From NCBI GenBank assembly GCA_016342285.1, contig JAEINQ010000022.1:16354-80353 (forward strand): a DNA stretch of 64,000 bases, written 5' to 3'. The notes beneath the pieces were generated by a model. It was not told the DNA's origin and searched no databases. It was given only the letters and a program-made list of their open reading frames with translations. The position numbers and the translations under genes were made by a program. The stretch comes from Desulfobacterales bacterium (lineage in GTDB: Bacteria > Desulfobacterota > Desulfobacteria > Desulfobacterales > JAEINQ01). Of the stretch, positions 9,132 to 17,765 are shown piece by piece (positions within the stretch are counted from its first letter, which is position 1; every line of letters starts with the position of its first letter).

Positions 9132-9953
9132 ATGACAGAAAAAAACAGCCTCGGATCAATCTTTCAGGAGCACAAGACCCTCTTTGTCATCGTTGCCGTT
9201 GGCCTGTTTTTGATCGAGATCGAAATTTTCGCCCTGGCTGCCATGAAATCGGGCCGGGAGTCCCGCATGCAGGTCCTGGGCCCATCAGGAAGCGTCATCT
9301 ACGAGGCCGACGGAGCGGATCTGAGCCAGTTCAATAAGTATTACTTCGAGAAAACCTTCGGCCCCATGGATCGATTCGATGTTCGGCTGGTCACCTTTGA
9401 CCGGCCTTTCCCTTTTCGTGCCTGGTTTGTGGCTGCCGTGGGAATTCCCGTGGGCGTGGTATTGCTGTTCGGATTCGTGATAAGGGCCTATATGACGCTG
9501 TTTTACGGAGAATCCGAACAGTCGGAGGCCGGGGGCACGGACCCGAAATCGGAAAATCCGGCTGTTTCACGGTTCGAGCGGATTGTGCGAATGGTGAGCC
9601 GGTTCAATATTTTTGTTATCGGCGGCCTGGTCATGCTCGCTGTTTTAGCCTACTGGGTGGTGCCCAATCTGGTGACTCACCTGGGCCGGGTGGGAATCGA
9701 AACCCTGATCCGGTACAAATGGGCTTTTGTCTCTCTGGCGCTGGTTTTTCTGGTCATGGTGGCCTGGATCATTTACCTGCGTTACCTCCTGGCCAAAAAG
9801 GCCATTGACGGTCAGGTGGAAGTGGACAAGTATCGGCTCCGATTGGAAGCGGAACAGACCCGGGGCCCTGTGGCGCAGCTTTCATACGAACCGTCGGGCG
9901 GATCAATTGAGGGAAAAGGCCCGGGCCATTCCGAACAATGGCCGCCCGTCTGA
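9132..9953 (+). CDS. Membrane protein of unknown function, four predicted helices
   Basis: 273 residues, not recognised. Hydrophobic segments lie at about 17-38, 98-120, 157-178 and 197-217. Between helices 1 and 2 is a roughly 55-residue polar segment (starting SGRESRMQVLGPSG), probably outside the cytoplasm. After helix 4 is a charged tail rich in Glu and Arg. The region between helices 2 and 3 is acidic and short. No enzyme motif or metal site is visible. It is followed 107 bases later by the DHH-CBS gene on the same strand, but functional linkage is unproven. It looks like a lineage-specific conserved protein rather than a known transporter. Confidence 0.6.
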   Translation: MTEKNSLGSIFQEHKTLFVIVAVGLFLIEIEIFALAAMKSGRESRMQVLGPSGSVIYEADGADLSQFNKYYFEKTFGPMDRFDVRLVTFDRPFPFRAWFVAAVGIPVGVVLLFGFVIRAYMTLFYGESEQSEAGGTDPKSENPAVSRFERIVRMVSRFNIFVIGGLVMLAVLAYWVVPNLVTHLGRVGIETLIRYKWAFVSLALVFLVMVAWIIYLRYLLAKKAIDGQVEVDKYRLRLEAEQTRGPVAQLSYEPSGGSIEGKGPGHSEQWPPV

Positions 9954-10060
9954 TGAATGCGTCTTGGAAATCCATGCGCTCAGGGCATGGTCAGAGTCAA
10001 TTGGCTATGCCGTTTCATTTGTCGGCAAATGCCTAAAATGCACTAACCGGACGATTTCCA

Positions 10061-11359
10061 ATGGACATCGCAACCACCCATAAAAATACCGATTTTGATG
10101 CCCTGGCCTCGGTTGTCGCCGCCACCATCCTCTATCCGGGAACCACGGCTGTGGTCCCCAGGGCTGTCAATCCCAACGTCAAGGCCTTTTTATCCATTCA
10201 TAAGGATATGTTCAGCGTTTCGGCCCCGGACGATATCGACACGAATGCCGTGGATACCATGGTGGTGGTCGACACCAATCGTTGGGAACGCCTCGATGGG
10301 ATGGGGGCGCTTCGGGAACGAACGGATCTTCATCTCCGGTTGTGGGATCACCATGACCTGCCCGGCAATATCGATGCAGACGAGGCCTGCCAGGAGACCA
10401 TGGGGGCCAACATTACGCTGATGGTGCGGGCCCTTGCCAGGGAGCGAAAGGTGCTCACCCCCATTCAGGCCACGCTGTTTCTGGCCGGAATCTACGAGGA
10501 TACCGGCAATCTGAGCTTTCCGTCCACCCAGCCCGAAGATGCCCGGGCTGCCGCCTTTTTACTGGAAAGGCGGGCCGACCTGAACATCCTCAAAACATTT
10601 CTTCGCCCTGCCTATGGCGTCCGCCAGAAAGAGATGCTTTTTCAAATGCTTCAAGGGGCGGAGAGACAGCGGATCAACGGCCATTCGGTCAGCATCAGCC
10701 AGCAGGAGATTACAGGGCACGTGGATTCTCTGGCCGTAGTGGTACGCATGTTCCGGGAAATCATGAACGTGGGCGCCGCCTTCGGTATTTTCAACAATGC
10801 AGAGAAAAAGCGGTGCATGGTCATCGGTCGTAGTGAAAACGAATCCCTGGACATCGGGAGCATCATGCGGGGCCTGGGCGGGGGAGGGCACCCCGGTGCC
10901 GGATCCGCCATGCTTAAAAAGGCCAATCCGGAAGTGGTGAGGGAAATGATCGTCAGCCTTATTGAGGGGAACCAGCAGGCGTCGGTCCAGATCAGTGATC
11001 TGATGAGTTTTCCGGTTTTTTCCGTGCCGGCCGACATGCCCATGCGTCAGGCGGCCATGGTACTGCGTGAGAAGGGGTGCACCGGCGTTCCCGTCACCCA
11101 GGACAACGATATGGTCGGCATCTTGTCCAGGCGGGATTTTCAGCGTACCAAAAACGAGAGCCACCTCAATTCACCGGTTAAAGCCTTCATGAGCACCGAC
11201 GTACTCACCATTGAACCCGGCATGAGCCCCATGCAGGCGGCCAACACCATGGTCAAGCACGATGTGGGGCGACTGCCGGTGGTGGAAAACGGGAAACTGA
11301 TCGGTATCCTTACGCGCTCCGATGTCATGATGTATTTTTACGACCTGTTGCCCGATTGA
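10061..11359 (+). CDS. DHH-family phosphoesterase with two CBS domains
   Basis: 432 residues. The N-terminal half is a DHH phosphoesterase: HKNTDFDALAS (metal ligands), VVVDTNRW, and LWDHHD (the DHH motif). The DHHA1 subdomain has GGGGHPGAGSA. The C-terminal part has two CBS domains (about 305-430, each with a GIL(S/T)R(R/S)D strand), which usually bind adenine nucleotides. In relatives the same DHH-CBS unit is followed by a poly(A) polymerase/CCA-adding head; that head is absent here. The likely role is a nucleotide- or short-RNA-cleaving phosphodiesterase under nucleotide control; the substrate is not determined. The ATG at 10061 places the first catalytic motif at the usual distance from the N terminus. 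Confidence 0.85.
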   Translation: MDIATTHKNTDFDALASVVAATILYPGTTAVVPRAVNPNVKAFLSIHKDMFSVSAPDDIDTNAVDTMVVVDTNRWERLDGMGALRERTDLHLRLWDHHDLPGNIDADEACQETMGANITLMVRALARERKVLTPIQATLFLAGIYEDTGNLSFPSTQPEDARAAAFLLERRADLNILKTFLRPAYGVRQKEMLFQMLQGAERQRINGHSVSISQQEITGHVDSLAVVVRMFREIMNVGAAFGIFNNAEKKRCMVIGRSENESLDIGSIMRGLGGGGHPGAGSAMLKKANPEVVREMIVSLIEGNQQASVQISDLMSFPVFSVPADMPMRQAAMVLREKGCTGVPVTQDNDMVGILSRRDFQRTKNESHLNSPVKAFMSTDVLTIEPGMSPMQAANTMVKHDVGRLPVVENGKLIGILTRSDVMMYFYDLLPD

Positions 11360-11441
11360 GACCGGATCTTGGAATGAGACTTTCCCCGAGACCGTTTTAC
11401 GGTTGAGGCCAATCATGCCAGGGGGATAGAAAGGGAGTTCT

Positions 11442-12731
11442 GTGAATTATATGGAGATACCGGACCGGATCCACCGATTGATGGACAAAGGGGTGGCGAT
11501 TCCAAATCCCCGGGATGTGTTTATTGATGAGACCGTGGATCTGGAACGCATTTCCGGTCAGGGGGTGACGTTATGGCCGGGAAGCCGGATTTCGGGTGTC
11601 GACACCCTGATTCTGCCCGGCGCCAGCATCGGCAGCCAGGGCCCCATGACCATCGACAACTGCCAACTCGGGCCTCGGACCGAGCTCAAGTCCGGTTATT
11701 GCAGCGGCGCGGTGCTGCTTGCCGACGCTCAAGTCGGCGCAAACGCCCATGCCCGTGGCGGTACCATATTGGAGGAAGGGGCCCGAACGGCCCACAGCGT
11801 TGGCCTGAAACAGACCATTCTCTTTCCCTTTGTCACCCTCGGCAGCCTGATCAACTTCTGCGACGTCTTTATGGCCGGCGGCACCGGCCCGAAAGATCAC
11901 AGCGAAGTGGGCAGTTCCTACATCCACTTCAATTTCACCCCCAATAAGGACAAGGCCACGGCCTCTTTGGTCGGAGATGTGCCCGGCGGGGTGATGCTGA
12001 ACCGGGAACCGATCTTTCTCGGCGGCCAGGGCGGTCTGGTGGGCCCTTGTCGGCTGGCCTACGGCTCGGTGATCGTGGCCGGAGGCATCTGCCGCAAGGA
12101 CCACTTACGGTCGGGCCAAATGATTTTCGAAGGGGGCGGCCGAAACGTCAGCATCCCTTTTACCCCTGGTGTATACCGGGGCGTTCGGCGAATCGTGGCC
12201 AACAACCTGATCTATATCGCCAATCTCATGGCTCTGGGCCGGTGGTACACCCATGTCCGTAGCGTTTTTTCAGGCGCGGACGGAGGCGATTTACCCGAAC
12301 CCCTGCTCCAGGGCCTGAAGCAAACCCTGGATGGGGCTGTTGACGAGCGGATCTGCCAGTTAGCCCGCTTTGTCGAAAAGCTGAAGAAATCATTGCGTAT
12401 CATCCGCGAGTCCAGGACCGGCGAGGGCCAAGGCAGCCTGATCGTCCAAAAAGAAGAGATGATTCAGAAATGGGATGCACTGGCCCATACCCTGGCCGAC
12501 CTGCGCCACGGTGACGGTGACACCGCCCTTTTGGATCAATTTGGTTCCGGGCTTATTGGGACCGTCGGCCGTGACGGCAGGAATTATATTGACACCATCG
12601 GGTCTCTGGAGCCTGCTCTAAAAGCCGTGGGCACCCAATGGCTTGAAAGCATCGTTGCGGCAGTCATGGAGAGCGCCTTTGGGGTTATTCCCATCATGCG
12701 TCCCCCCGGGAAATCGTCCTACCTGCTGTAA
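11442..12731 (+). CDS. Left-handed beta-helix protein, GlmU-C-terminal-like
   Basis: 429 residues. Hexapeptide-repeat turns dominate residues about 35-230, with repeated I/L/V-G-x-x-A/T patterns (LILPGASIGSQGPM, VLLADAQVGANAHA) and conserved loops NFCDVFMAGGTGPKDHSEVG and NREPIFLGGQGGLVGP. These resemble the acyltransferase half of GlmU and sugar nucleotidyltransferase-like proteins. No LxxGxGTRM nucleotidyltransferase motif is present, so it is not a complete GlmU. The C-terminal 150 residues are helical. GTG at 11442 has AAGGGAG five bases upstream and is favoured over ATG at 11451. The glmM gene follows on the same strand, suggesting a role in UDP-GlcNAc synthesis; that is inference. Confidence 0.72.
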   Translation: MNYMEIPDRIHRLMDKGVAIPNPRDVFIDETVDLERISGQGVTLWPGSRISGVDTLILPGASIGSQGPMTIDNCQLGPRTELKSGYCSGAVLLADAQVGANAHARGGTILEEGARTAHSVGLKQTILFPFVTLGSLINFCDVFMAGGTGPKDHSEVGSSYIHFNFTPNKDKATASLVGDVPGGVMLNREPIFLGGQGGLVGPCRLAYGSVIVAGGICRKDHLRSGQMIFEGGGRNVSIPFTPGVYRGVRRIVANNLIYIANLMALGRWYTHVRSVFSGADGGDLPEPLLQGLKQTLDGAVDERICQLARFVEKLKKSLRIIRESRTGEGQGSLIVQKEEMIQKWDALAHTLADLRHGDGDTALLDQFGSGLIGTVGRDGRNYIDTIGSLEPALKAVGTQWLESIVAAVMESAFGVIPIMRPPGKSSYLL

Positions 12732-12828
12732 GTCGTTTGTTTTCAATACTTGAAAATTGCTGATTTCAAATGACTTTTTACGGGTCTGTCAAAATTGGAC
12801 GTTGGACATTGGACATGGATCATTTTGT

Positions 12829-12842
12829 CCCCCTATGGGGGG
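12829..12842. repeat. Hairpin repeat R5, copy 1
   Basis: CCCCCTATGGGGGG, a GC-only hairpin 70 bases upstream of glmM. It is followed 27 bases later by GGAGACTCA, as also seen after the copy at 24085. Confidence 0.7.
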
Positions 12843-12911
12843 TCTTGCTGAGGCCATCCGCGCTACGTGTGGAGACTCACTTATAGCCATTCACACCACA
12901 GGAGGTCCTAA

Positions 12912-14282
12912 GTGGGGAGCTTTTTCGGAACCGACGGCATTCGCGGCCGGGCCAATGTTTTTCCCATGGATTGCGAAACCGCTGTAAAGGTCGGCCGAGC
13001 CATTGTCCGGGAACTGGGCGGAGAGTCGTCCGGACGGGACGTCATTATCGCTCAGGACACACGCCTTTCCGGAGACATGCTGGCCCATGCCCTGGCCGCT
13101 GGAGTCTGTTCCGCCGGTGGCCGGGTACAAATGGCCGGCGTATTGCCCACCCCGGCCGCGGCCGTTCTTGCAGCCGCTGGCAATGCCTGTGCCGCCGTGG
13201 TGATCTCCGCGTCACACAACCCCTATGAAGACAACGGCATCAAGGTTTTTGGAGGCGACGGGTTCAAGCTTTCCGATCTGACCGAAGCGGCCATCGAAGG
13301 ACGGATGACCGGTGACGATCTCTCCAAAGGCCGGGATCCGATATCCACCATCGGCAACGTATCCCCATTGGGCGATGCCGGCCCTCGCTATCTGGACTTC
13401 CTGCTGTCCGGTGTTTCCCAAAGCCTGCGACTGGACGGGGTTAAAATCGTCCTGGACTGCGCCAATGGGGCGGCATGGCAAGTGGGTCCGGCACTTTTTT
13501 CGCGCCTCGGTGCCGAACTGACCGTCCTGTCGGCATCCCCGGACGGTCGGAACATCAACGACGGCTGCGGATCGGAACATCCCCAGAGGCTCTCGAATGC
13601 CGTTGGCAACGCCGGAGCGCAAATCGGTATTGCTCTGGACGGCGATGCCGACCGGCTCATCGTCGTGGACGAGATGGGGCATGTTCAAACCGGCGACCAG
13701 ATCATCGCTGTCATGGCCAATGACATGAAAAAGAACGGCTTGTTAAGAAATAACCGGGTGATCACCACGGTGATGAGTAACATGGGGCTGGGCAATGCCC
13801 TGGCCAAACTGGGCATCGAACACGAGGTGGCTGCCGTGGGCGACCGGCATGTCATGGCCCGCATGCGGGAAACCGGGGCGGTGCTCGGTGGTGAGGATTC
13901 GGGACATCTGATCTTTATGGACCACCATACCACCGGGGACGGCATTTATGCGGCACTGCGGCTTGTAGGGGTTCTCTTGGCCGAAAACAGGCCCCTGTCC
14001 GAACTCAGCCGTGTCATGCAGGTCTATCCCCAGGAACTGATGGCCATTCCAGTCAGGAAAAAGCCACCGCTGGATCAGATACCGGAAATCGGTCGGGCCA
14101 TTGCCTTGATTGAAGGCGAATTGAAAGGGGAGGGCAGGGTTTTGGTGAGATACTCCGGCACCCAGTCGGTTTGCCGGGTCATGGTGGAAGGACCTGACCG
14201 AGAATATACCCGGGCCTGTTGCCGCCGAATTGCCAGTGCGGTCCAGCGCAGCCTTGGCCGGAGAACCCCAGTCTTTCCATAA
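12912..14282 (+). CDS. glmM: Phosphoglucosamine mutase
   Basis: 456 residues starting with GTG at 12912 behind an AGGAGGT ribosome site. It converts glucosamine-6-phosphate to glucosamine-1-phosphate for UDP-GlcNAc, feeding peptidoglycan and LPS. The opening FFGTDGIRG is the family signature. The phosphoserine loop ISASHNP has the catalytic serine at residue 101, the metal loop DGDADR lies near 240, the sugar-binding GGEDSGH near 325, and the C-terminal phosphate-binding RYSGTQSVCRVM near 410. The second serine-loop residue and all metal aspartates are intact. The preceding beta-helix gene may supply a later step. Confidence 0.96.
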   Translation: MGSFFGTDGIRGRANVFPMDCETAVKVGRAIVRELGGESSGRDVIIAQDTRLSGDMLAHALAAGVCSAGGRVQMAGVLPTPAAAVLAAAGNACAAVVISASHNPYEDNGIKVFGGDGFKLSDLTEAAIEGRMTGDDLSKGRDPISTIGNVSPLGDAGPRYLDFLLSGVSQSLRLDGVKIVLDCANGAAWQVGPALFSRLGAELTVLSASPDGRNINDGCGSEHPQRLSNAVGNAGAQIGIALDGDADRLIVVDEMGHVQTGDQIIAVMANDMKKNGLLRNNRVITTVMSNMGLGNALAKLGIEHEVAAVGDRHVMARMRETGAVLGGEDSGHLIFMDHHTTGDGIYAALRLVGVLLAENRPLSELSRVMQVYPQELMAIPVRKKPPLDQIPEIGRAIALIEGELKGEGRVLVRYSGTQSVCRVMVEGPDREYTRACCRRIASAVQRSLGRRTPVFP

Positions 14283-14363
14283 TGAAACTAACAGGGATAA
14301 ACAGGATGGGCAGGATAAAAAAGGCTTGGAAATCAGACTGATGCGCAAACATCAATCTGTAAC

Positions 14364-14407
14364 CAAACAACAAGCCCCTGGAGACGACTCCGGGGGCTTG
14401 TTGTTTG
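14364..14407. terminator. Bidirectional terminator between glmM and yccA-like gene
   Basis: A long hairpin with arms CAACAAGCCCCTGGAG and CTCCGGGGGCTTGTTG around loop ACGA, with a single G-T pair. A runs and T runs flank it (AACAA ... TTGTTT). It lies between convergent genes and should stop transcription from both sides. Confidence 0.85.
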
Positions 14408-14426
14408 AGGATTTTGAATAGCAGCC

Positions 14427-15140
14427 TTATTTTCGATCGCCAAGAATACGCAGCAGCATGAGAAACAGATTGATAAAATCCAGATAGAGGGTCAAGGCAC
14501 CCAAAATAGCGCCTTTACGTATGACGCCGGCATCGAGTCCCTCGGGTTGACTCAGGGCCATGTGTTTGAGTTTCTGGGTGTCGTAAGCGGTCAGGCCCAC
14601 AAAAACAATGACGCCGATGTAGCTGATGATCATGGCCATCCCGGAACTGCGCATAAACATGTTGACCACTGAAGCGATCACAATACCGATAAGGCCCATA
14701 AAAAGGAACTGCCCCATGGACGTCAGATCCTTTTTGGTCACCATACCGAAAGCACTTGCGGCGGCAAATGTGGCGGCACAAATGAAAAACACCGAAGTAA
14801 TTGAATTGCTAGTATAAACAAGAAATATGATTGACAGGGTGACGCCATTTAAGGCCGAATACAACACAAAGAGGTTGGTGGCTGTCGACGCTTTCATTTT
14901 GGAGACCCGGGCACTGAGGGTAAACACCAGGGCCAGTTCGCCGATGATCAGGCCGTAAAACAGCATGCTGGGCCGCCCCGTTGCAGAAAAGAGAAGCTCA
15001 AGGACGGCCTGGCTGTGGGCCGCATAGTAAGCGGTAAACCCGGTCAAAGCCAGTCCGATGGCCATCCAATTGTAAACACTGCGGATAAATTCATTCACAC
15101 GTACCTGGGCATGGGTCTGTTGGGCCGAAACGGGTTGCAT
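14427..15140 (-). CDS. Bax inhibitor-1 / YccA family membrane protein
   Basis: 237 residues with seven predicted membrane helices, the size and topology of bacterial BI-1 proteins (YccA/YbhL). The family core is visible: a helix ending YNWMAIGLALTGFTAYYA, and a late motif VFVGLTAYDTQKLK, which carries the conserved aspartate that gates calcium leak in BsYetJ. YccA-type members also bind FtsH and modulate its proteolysis. The start is set at the second ATG (15140), because GGAGGA directly touches the first ATG (15146) and lies six bases before the second. It is transcribed alone, convergent with glmM. Confidence 0.9.
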   Translation of the reverse strand: MQPVSAQQTHAQVRVNEFIRSVYNWMAIGLALTGFTAYYAAHSQAVLELLFSATGRPSMLFYGLIIGELALVFTLSARVSKMKASTATNLFVLYSALNGVTLSIIFLVYTSNSITSVFFICAATFAAASAFGMVTKKDLTSMGQFLFMGLIGIVIASVVNMFMRSSGMAMIISYIGVIVFVGLTAYDTQKLKHMALSQPEGLDAGVIRKGAILGALTLYLDFINLFLMLLRILGDRK

Positions 15141-15328
15141 GGACATTCCTCCATTGAGATTGGGTTAAGCAATTGCCATACTATAACACAAAAGCCGCGG
15201 GTTTCAAGGAGCCGATAGCCGATTGGGCTGACGATATGCCATGTTTTTCTGACACCGCACCGGAACAATCAGGTATTGATCATCCGCGGGGTTCCCTTTA
15301 TACTCTCCACCCACTGAATCGGGCATAG

Positions 15329-15361
15329 TGATGCTCCACCCGCAGAGCGGGTGGAGCATCA
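15329..15361. repeat. Perfect 15-bp inverted repeat
   Basis: TGATGCTCCACCCGC and its exact complement GCGGGTGGAGCATCA are separated by AGA. It is followed by AGGAGGCCCTCCTT, itself palindromic, and then R3. Confidence 0.9.
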
Positions 15362-15375
15362 GGAGGCCCTCCTTT

Positions 15376-15394
15376 CCACCACTTGAAGTGGTGG
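15376..15394. repeat. Hairpin repeat R3, copy 1
   Basis: CCACCACTTGAAGTGGTGG, followed by TTTAAT. It matches the element at 20781-20799 with one difference in the loop. Confidence 0.85.
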
Positions 15395-15473
15395 TTTAAT
15401 ACCAGAATTAGCGTCCATACCCGAATTGCTGTTCAATGGATGGAAACGAATTTATAAACCACCGGAGCCGGCC

Positions 15474-15752
15474 ATGGGACCGGGCGATGCCATGAACCAG
15501 CATCAGATTTACGAAGAATTGAAACTTCTGGCCGAAAGGCTTGGCATTACCGTAAGCGAGCAAAATTTTCGGGTCACCGGTGTGCAGGCCAAAAGCGGCC
15601 TTTGCACGGTGCGTCGTCGCATGATGTTTATCATGGACAAACATCATGCACTTCAGAAGAAGAACGAACTGCTGATCGACTGCCTGAAGCAGTTGCCCCA
15701 TGAAAATGTCTACGTCGTGCCGACCATTCGCGAATTGCTGGACATGGAATAG
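15474..15752 (+). CDS. Small conserved-looking protein, function unknown
   Basis: 92 residues from ATG at 15474, which has GGAG six bases upstream; ATG at 15492 is a possible alternative. The sequence is soluble, with one predicted helix (QIYEELKLLAERLGITVSEQ) and a basic central strand (CTVRRRMMFIMDKHHALQKK), then a helix and VYVVPTIRELLDME. The two cysteine-poor halves show no metal site. I do not recognise the family. The pattern of a compact basic core and normal codon use supports a real gene. It precedes xseA by about 215 bases on the same strand but has its own spacing. Confidence 0.6.
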   Translation: MGPGDAMNQHQIYEELKLLAERLGITVSEQNFRVTGVQAKSGLCTVRRRMMFIMDKHHALQKKNELLIDCLKQLPHENVYVVPTIRELLDME

Positions 15753-15968
15753 GGGCTAATCCACGGATATGATTATATAATGAGATCAGATTTAAAGTTT
15801 ACATAATATACCTTATCGGACGTCATGGATTTTAAATGAATCCGGGGTCAAGCAGGCACCTAAGCACAAAACCAGAATCAAGACCGTGAGGGTCCATATG
15901 AAACCATCCCACCGCCATGTTGCCGGAAATGAGCCGAACCCATGGTGATGTCACCGATCGGAACCACC

Positions 15969-17315
15969 ATGAGCCGACGCATTTACACGGTTTCGGAATT
16001 GACTCGGAACATCAAAGCGTTACTTGAAGAAAACTTCCCTTTTACCTGGATTTCAGGGGAAATATCAAATCTCCGAATTCCTGCTTCAGGTCACTGCTAC
16101 CTGACACTTAAAGACGATGCCGCCCAGATCAGCGCGGTCATTTTCAAGGGTCAGAAACGTCAGATGGGATTTGACATCCAAGATGGCATGGCCGTGACCG
16201 GCCTAGGCCGATTGAGCGTCTATCCACCTCGCGGTGCTTATCAGATTATTCTCGAATACCTGGAACCGGCCGGCCTGGGCGTCCTTCAAGCCGCTTTCGA
16301 CCAGCTCAAGCGACGCTTGGCCGACGAAGGCCTTTTCGATCCGACCCACAAACGCTCCCTGCCGTTTCTGCCAAAAAAAATCGCCGTTATCACCTCGGCC
16401 ACCGGTGCGGTTCTGCACGACATCATCACGGTCACCAAAAGACGGTTTTCCAATCTGGCAATTCTCATCATACCGGTCCCGGTCCAGGGTCATGAGGCGC
16501 CCCAACGTATTGCCGAGGCCATTGAACAGGCCCATAATACCCGCCATCGGGTGGACGTGATCATTTTGGCACGAGGCGGCGGTTCTTTCGAGGACCTTCA
16601 GCCCTTTAACACGGAAATCGTGGCCCGTGCCATTTTCGCTTCCAGAATTCCGGTGGTTTCAGCGGTGGGACATGAAACGGATGTCACCATCGCCGATTTC
16701 GTCGCCGATGTGCGCGCACCGACCCCATCGGCCGCGGCAGAGGTGGTGATTCCCGTTAAATCGGACCTTAAACATCAATGCACTGAAGCTGCCTCTTCCC
16801 TCCAAATCGCCATGCTGCGTATCCTTGATGGACGGCGCCAGAGGCTCGCTGATTTACGGCGCAGGCGGATCGATCCGAGAAGCGCGGTCCAGGCCTTTCG
16901 TCTCAGGCTCGACGATGTTTATGATCGTGTTTTCAAAATGACACGCCGTAAAATCGATACAAGGCGAGAGCGTCTTGCGTGGATGGGGCACCGGCTTCGG
17001 GCGGCAAATCCGGCCATAAGAGCAAAAAGGCTCCGGGAACGCCTGCTGCAGCTGCAAAATGAACTTAGCGCTGCTGTTGGGTCCCAATGCTATCGAAAGG
17101 CAGCCCGTCGGGATACCCTTTGCGCGTCGCTGGCAGCCCTGAATCCCACGGCCATCCTATCCCGAGGCTACAGCATTACCCGGCGTCTGCCGGATATGGC
17201 CGTGGTTCGGGAGCCGGATTCAGTCGTTACCGGCCAGGATCTGGAGATCACCCTGGCCTGTGGGAAACTGCGCGCCCGGGTCACAGCCGCCAAAGAAACG
17301 GCTGCCAATGAATAG
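15969..17315 (+). CDS. xseA: Exodeoxyribonuclease VII large subunit
   Basis: 448 residues from ATG at 15969, where the protein begins MSRRIYTVSELTRNIKALLE; in-frame ATGs at 15942 and 15948 would add only a few residues. XseA is the catalytic subunit of ExoVII, which degrades single-stranded DNA in both directions. The N-terminal OB fold (about 5-100, with FTWISGEISN and GHCYLTLKD) binds DNA. The catalytic domain holds ITSATGAVLHDI, IILARGGGSFEDLQPFN and SAVGHETDVTIADFVADVRAPTP split over residues about 135-260. A long coiled-coil region follows, ending in LNPTAILSRGYSI, all as in the family. xseB follows after about 200 bases. Confidence 0.97.
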   Translation: MSRRIYTVSELTRNIKALLEENFPFTWISGEISNLRIPASGHCYLTLKDDAAQISAVIFKGQKRQMGFDIQDGMAVTGLGRLSVYPPRGAYQIILEYLEPAGLGVLQAAFDQLKRRLADEGLFDPTHKRSLPFLPKKIAVITSATGAVLHDIITVTKRRFSNLAILIIPVPVQGHEAPQRIAEAIEQAHNTRHRVDVIILARGGGSFEDLQPFNTEIVARAIFASRIPVVSAVGHETDVTIADFVADVRAPTPSAAAEVVIPVKSDLKHQCTEAASSLQIAMLRILDGRRQRLADLRRRRIDPRSAVQAFRLRLDDVYDRVFKMTRRKIDTRRERLAWMGHRLRAANPAIRAKRLRERLLQLQNELSAAVGSQCYRKAARRDTLCASLAALNPTAILSRGYSITRRLPDMAVVREPDSVVTGQDLEITLACGKLRARVTAAKETAANE

Positions 17316-17352
17316 TCCATCAATTTTGATAAACCCGTAAACGTTTTAATTT

Positions 17353-17427
17353 ACCACAGAGCCCGCAGAGCCCACAGAGTCAGCAATAAAAAATATCATT
17401 CTCTGTGTTCTCCGTAATCTTTGTGGT
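17353..17427. repeat. Inverted repeat R1 (CACAGAG type), copy 1
   Basis: Left arm ACCACAGAGCCCGCAGAG plus CCCACAGAG; right arm CTCTGTGTTCTCCGTAATC plus TTTGTGGT. The element fills most of the xseA-xseB gap. Confidence 0.85.
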
Positions 17428-17518
17428 TAAAAACGACTTTTCCGTTGCCGCCAATTTGCTCATACTACGTCCAAAGGCTTGAATTCGAACTTTGAATTAG
17501 AAAGAAAGCGAGACCCCC

Positions 17519-17761
17519 ATGACACGAATGACCTTTGAGAAAGCCATGTCCCAGCTCGAGCAGATCGTTCAGGATTTGGAAACAGGCGATATGCCACTCG
17601 AAAAAGCATTGAAAAAATTTGAGGAAGGGGTGAAGCTCAGTCGATATTGTGAGCAGCAACTTGATGAAACCGAAGCAAGGATCACGCTGCTCACCCGTGG
17701 CTCCGGCGAAGAAACCGATGTTCGCCCGGATGACCTGAATTCACCCCAAGGGGAAACATGA
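17519..17761 (+). CDS. xseB: Exodeoxyribonuclease VII small subunit
   Basis: 80 residues, typical for XseB. The two-helix core is plain: MTFEKAMSQLEQIVQDLETG then MPLEKALKKFEEGVKLSRYC, with the conserved LE-x-G-xxPLE-xAL turn. Several small subunits wrap the coiled coil of XseA and control its nuclease. The ATG at 17519 is used; ATG at 17528 is also possible. The gene is separated from xseA by an R1 repeat but lies five bases before ispA, so xseB and ispA are cotranscribed. Confidence 0.95.
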   Translation: MTRMTFEKAMSQLEQIVQDLETGDMPLEKALKKFEEGVKLSRYCEQQLDETEARITLLTRGSGEETDVRPDDLNSPQGET

Positions 17762-17765
17762 CCCC

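Larger units (their letters stand above)
15141..15473. other. Divergent intergenic region with two strong hairpins
   Basis: 333 bases between a minus-strand and a plus-strand gene, holding a perfect 15-bp stem (15329-15361) and the R3 hairpin (15376-15394). Terminators are not expected in a divergent spacer. No gene was found. Confidence 0.6.
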
